Source: Lachnospiraceae bacterium
GTDB taxonomy: Bacteria; Bacillota; Clostridia; Lachnospirales; Lachnospiraceae
Reading direction: 5' to 3'
Length of the DNA: 7,142 nt
Assembly: GCA_900753685.1 (NCBI GenBank)
Contig: CAAEAB010000120.1
Location: forward strand, 1 to 7,142
Each line of letters opens with the position of its first letter. Positions within the stretch are counted from its first letter, which is position 1. The position numbers and the translations under genes are program-made. Positions 5,479 through 7,142 of this stretch are shown here, piece after piece. The notes beneath the pieces were generated by a model. The model was given only the letters and a program-made list of their open reading frames with translations, did no database searches and was not told the origin of the DNA.

Positions 5479-7011
5479 TTATAATAATGGTGAAAAAATT
5501 CTCAGTATTCCCTGAACACATTTCTGCCATAACGGACGATTTCTCCATGCGTCCAAGCTGACGCGCTCACTCATCCGCATCGTTTCCAAAAAGTCCTCTT
5601 TCATCTCCATGACCGCCGGTACTTCTGTCATAAGCACGCCGCATTCATAGTGCAGATAAAAACTCCGGTAATCCATGTTGATCGTACCGCAGACGCCGCA
5701 TTCATCATCGGAAATAATATTTTTAGCGTGAATAAAGCCCGGCACGTACTCATAAATCCGAATACCGTTTTCCATAAGACGTCCGTAATTTGATATGTTT
5801 ACCATGTATACATACCATTTATCATACTGCCGCGGTGTGATAATCCGCACGTCCACGCCACTCCGGGCGGCCCGACACAAATCGTCCACCATCCGGTTAT
5901 CCAGTACAAGATAAGGCGTTGTAAAATAAATATAATCCCTGGCCTTATTAATCAAATGGGTGTACATCTCTTCGATGGGGTTATCCGGATTATTGGCCGG
6001 TCCGTCGGCCACCGGCTGAACATAGCCGGGAGCATCCACAGAAATGGTTGGACGATATTTGTTATAATCCAGCCGCTCTTTCTCCTTTGAAAGCTCCCAC
6101 ATCTCCAGGAAAATTTCCGTAAGTCCCCAAACGCCGTCGCCCTCCATACGAATCGCCGTATCCTTCCAGTGTCCAAAACGCTCAATAATATTGGCATACT
6201 CATCCGCCAGATTGACTCCGCCGGTATAGCCGATATTTCCGTCAATAATGGCGATTTTCTGATGGTTCCGATAGTTAAAGGTCAGTCGGGAAACGTCTTT
6301 GACAATCGGCGCAAAAATGCTGACCCGAATGCCAAGCTTCGCCAATTCATGCCGGATCTCATCGCCGTCCATAAAGAGACAGCCAAAATCATCCAAAAGC
6401 AGACGGACTTCAACTTTTTGGACCGCTTTTCTTGCCAGAACCTGCTTCAGTCGATCCCATATCTCCCCATTGGACACGATAAAATACTCGAGAAAAATAA
6501 ATTTTTCCGCCTTTTCCAGGTCCTCAAAAAGGGCGTCGAACTTTTTCTCTCCCACATCAAAATAGCGGACCGATGTGTTCTTATATACAGAAAAGCCTTC
6601 TTGAACCAAATATCGACTGACCTGAGCCTTATTGGGGTGCATTTCGGCCAGCTCGGCCAGAATCGCCGGGTCCTGGGGCTTATATTCCCTCCCCTTTTCC
6701 GATATCTTTTTATATTTTTTATAAAAAGCGCTGTTTGTATGTTTGCGTCCCCACATAAAATAAAGACAATAGCCAAACACCGGAAGCGCCAGAATAATGA
6801 CAATCCAGAAGGAATTGAAGGAGGATGAATTATCCACCAGCACAAAAACAACCGCAATACTGGCAATTTCAATGAGCAGATACGCCCAGGAGGCATATTC
6901 CTGGAGAAGGCGCACCAATAAAAACATCGTCAGCACCTGCAGAATAACCGACACCATGACAATTGCTGTCCGTACAAGAACCGAAGTTCGTTTTTTTAAT
7001 ATGTTATTCAT
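5479..7011 (-). CDS. cls: Cardiolipin synthase, phospholipase D superfamily
   Basis: Condenses two phosphatidylglycerol molecules to cardiolipin and glycerol at the cytoplasmic membrane. It is 510 residues, usual for Firmicutes Cls. Three hydrophobic segments are visible at about residues 12-34, 43-60 and 67-87; the last corresponds to the N-terminal membrane domain common in Cls. The two HKD catalytic motifs are intact: His250-Lys252-Asp257 in HQKIAIIDG, followed by YTGGVNLADEY, and His428-Lys430-Asp435 in HAKNIISDD, followed by GTINMDYRSF. TTPYLVLD at 364-371 and the preceding linker fit the family. The ATG at 7011 has GGGGAG eight bases upstream; an in-frame TTG at 7035 would lie upstream of that site and is not supported. 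It overlaps the upstream GIY-YIG gene by 8 bp and leads into thiD. Confidence 0.95.
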   Translation of the reverse strand: MNNILKKRTSVLVRTAIVMVSVILQVLTMFLLVRLLQEYASWAYLLIEIASIAVVFVLVDNSSSFNSFWIVIILALPVFGYCLYFMWGRKHTNSAFYKKYKKISEKGREYKPQDPAILAELAEMHPNKAQVSRYLVQEGFSVYKNTSVRYFDVGEKKFDALFEDLEKAEKFIFLEYFIVSNGEIWDRLKQVLARKAVQKVEVRLLLDDFGCLFMDGDEIRHELAKLGIRVSIFAPIVKDVSRLTFNYRNHQKIAIIDGNIGYTGGVNLADEYANIIERFGHWKDTAIRMEGDGVWGLTEIFLEMWELSKEKERLDYNKYRPTISVDAPGYVQPVADGPANNPDNPIEEMYTHLINKARDYIYFTTPYLVLDNRMVDDLCRAARSGVDVRIITPRQYDKWYVYMVNISNYGRLMENGIRIYEYVPGFIHAKNIISDDECGVCGTINMDYRSFYLHYECGVLMTEVPAVMEMKEDFLETMRMSERVSLDAWRNRPLWQKCVQGILRIFSPLL

Positions 7012-7142
7012 CCCTGTCTCTCCCCTGCTGTGCAATAAGCCGGAGCTTCTGCAGACGATTCATATGCTTAATCGCATACTCCCGCCGCATCGCTTCCTCT
7101 TTTGTTTCCATACTTTCATAATAAATCAGTTCCACCGGCCGC
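7004..7142 (-). CDS. GIY-YIG domain protein (UPF0213/YhbQ-type), C-terminal part, cut by window edge
   Basis: The last 45 residues of a small protein enter from the right edge. They read RPVELIYYESMETKEEAMRREYAIKHMN and then RLQKLRLIAQQGRDRDE before a TAA stop. RPVELIYYE, then the glutamate and lysine in RREYAIK, then KLRLI, match the second half of small GIY-YIG proteins of the UPF0213 group. The glutamate in REYAIK is the likely metal-binding catalytic residue of the fold. The GIY and YIG motifs themselves lie outside the window. Family members are about 80-100 residues; single-domain members are proposed to act on DNA, but their cellular role is poorly settled. The stop lies inside the start region of cls (8-bp overlap), so translation is probably coupled. 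The gene is easily missed because no start codon is in the window. Confidence 0.85.
   Translation of the reverse strand, partial: RPVELIYYESMETKEEAMRREYAIKHMNRLQKLRLIAQQGRDRDE
7020..7025 (-). promoter_or_regulatory. Ribosome binding site that decides the cls start
   Basis: GGGGAG lies 8 bases before ATG at 7009-7011 and inside the 3' end of the GIY-YIG gene. It excludes the in-frame TTG at 7033-7035, which would place the site within the coding sequence. Confidence 0.8.

Noticed and set aside
6169..6828. 219-codon plus-strand open frame opposite cls
   Set aside because: It runs antisense through the conserved HKD region of cls, has no ribosome binding site, and its translation resembles no known family; it is a shadow of the real gene.
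1..7142. CRISPR array, tRNA or rRNA gene, insertion sequence or defence cassette
   Set aside because: No regularly spaced repeats, no cloverleaf or rRNA-like stretch, and no transposase or nuclease-effector reading frame was seen on either strand; the 33-bp spaced pair at 3707-3759 has only two copies.

Overview
The window looks like ordinary chromosome from a Gram-positive anaerobe of the class Clostridia, most likely a Lachnospiraceae-type gut bacterium. This rests on the gene families, the strong Shine-Dalgarno sites (AGGAG, AAGGAAGGTGA) and the AT-rich sigma-A-type promoter. The clade is my inference from protein sequence; no database search was run.

Layout. Seven genes lie on the minus strand and one on the plus strand. 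From the right edge leftward, the first minus-strand unit is the 3' end of a GIY-YIG (UPF0213-type) gene, which overlaps cls (cardiolipin synthase) by 8 bp, followed after about 20 bp by thiD (HMP/HMP-phosphate kinase). It ends at a large hairpin (about 4585-4659) shared with the convergent plus-strand gene, a hemolysin III/TrhA-type seven-helix membrane protein (3921-4586). That gene has a near-consensus promoter and an 80-nt leader.

The 240-bp gap at 3681-3920 separates the membrane-protein gene from the divergent glmM. It carries two 20-bp repeats, 33 bp apart, each built round the palindrome ACTGT-TC-ACAGT. glmM (phosphoglucosamine mutase) is followed at 6 bp by a SmtB/ArsR-type regulator with a complete zinc-binding alpha-5 site, and then at 28 bp by trpS (tryptophanyl-tRNA synthetase). 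A hairpin after trpS is followed at once by cobU and cobS (the latter cut by the left edge), two enzymes of the cobalamin nucleotide-loop pathway.

How the genes relate. Peptidoglycan precursor supply (glmM), tRNA charging (trpS), membrane lipid (cls), thiamin precursor (thiD) and cobalamin assembly (cobU, cobS) are all household functions. There is no mobile element, CRISPR array, RNA gene or defence cassette that I can support, and I found no clearly new system. The points most worth a second look are the duplicated palindrome upstream of glmM and the zinc-sensor-like regulator embedded between glmM and trpS with no metal transporter in view.
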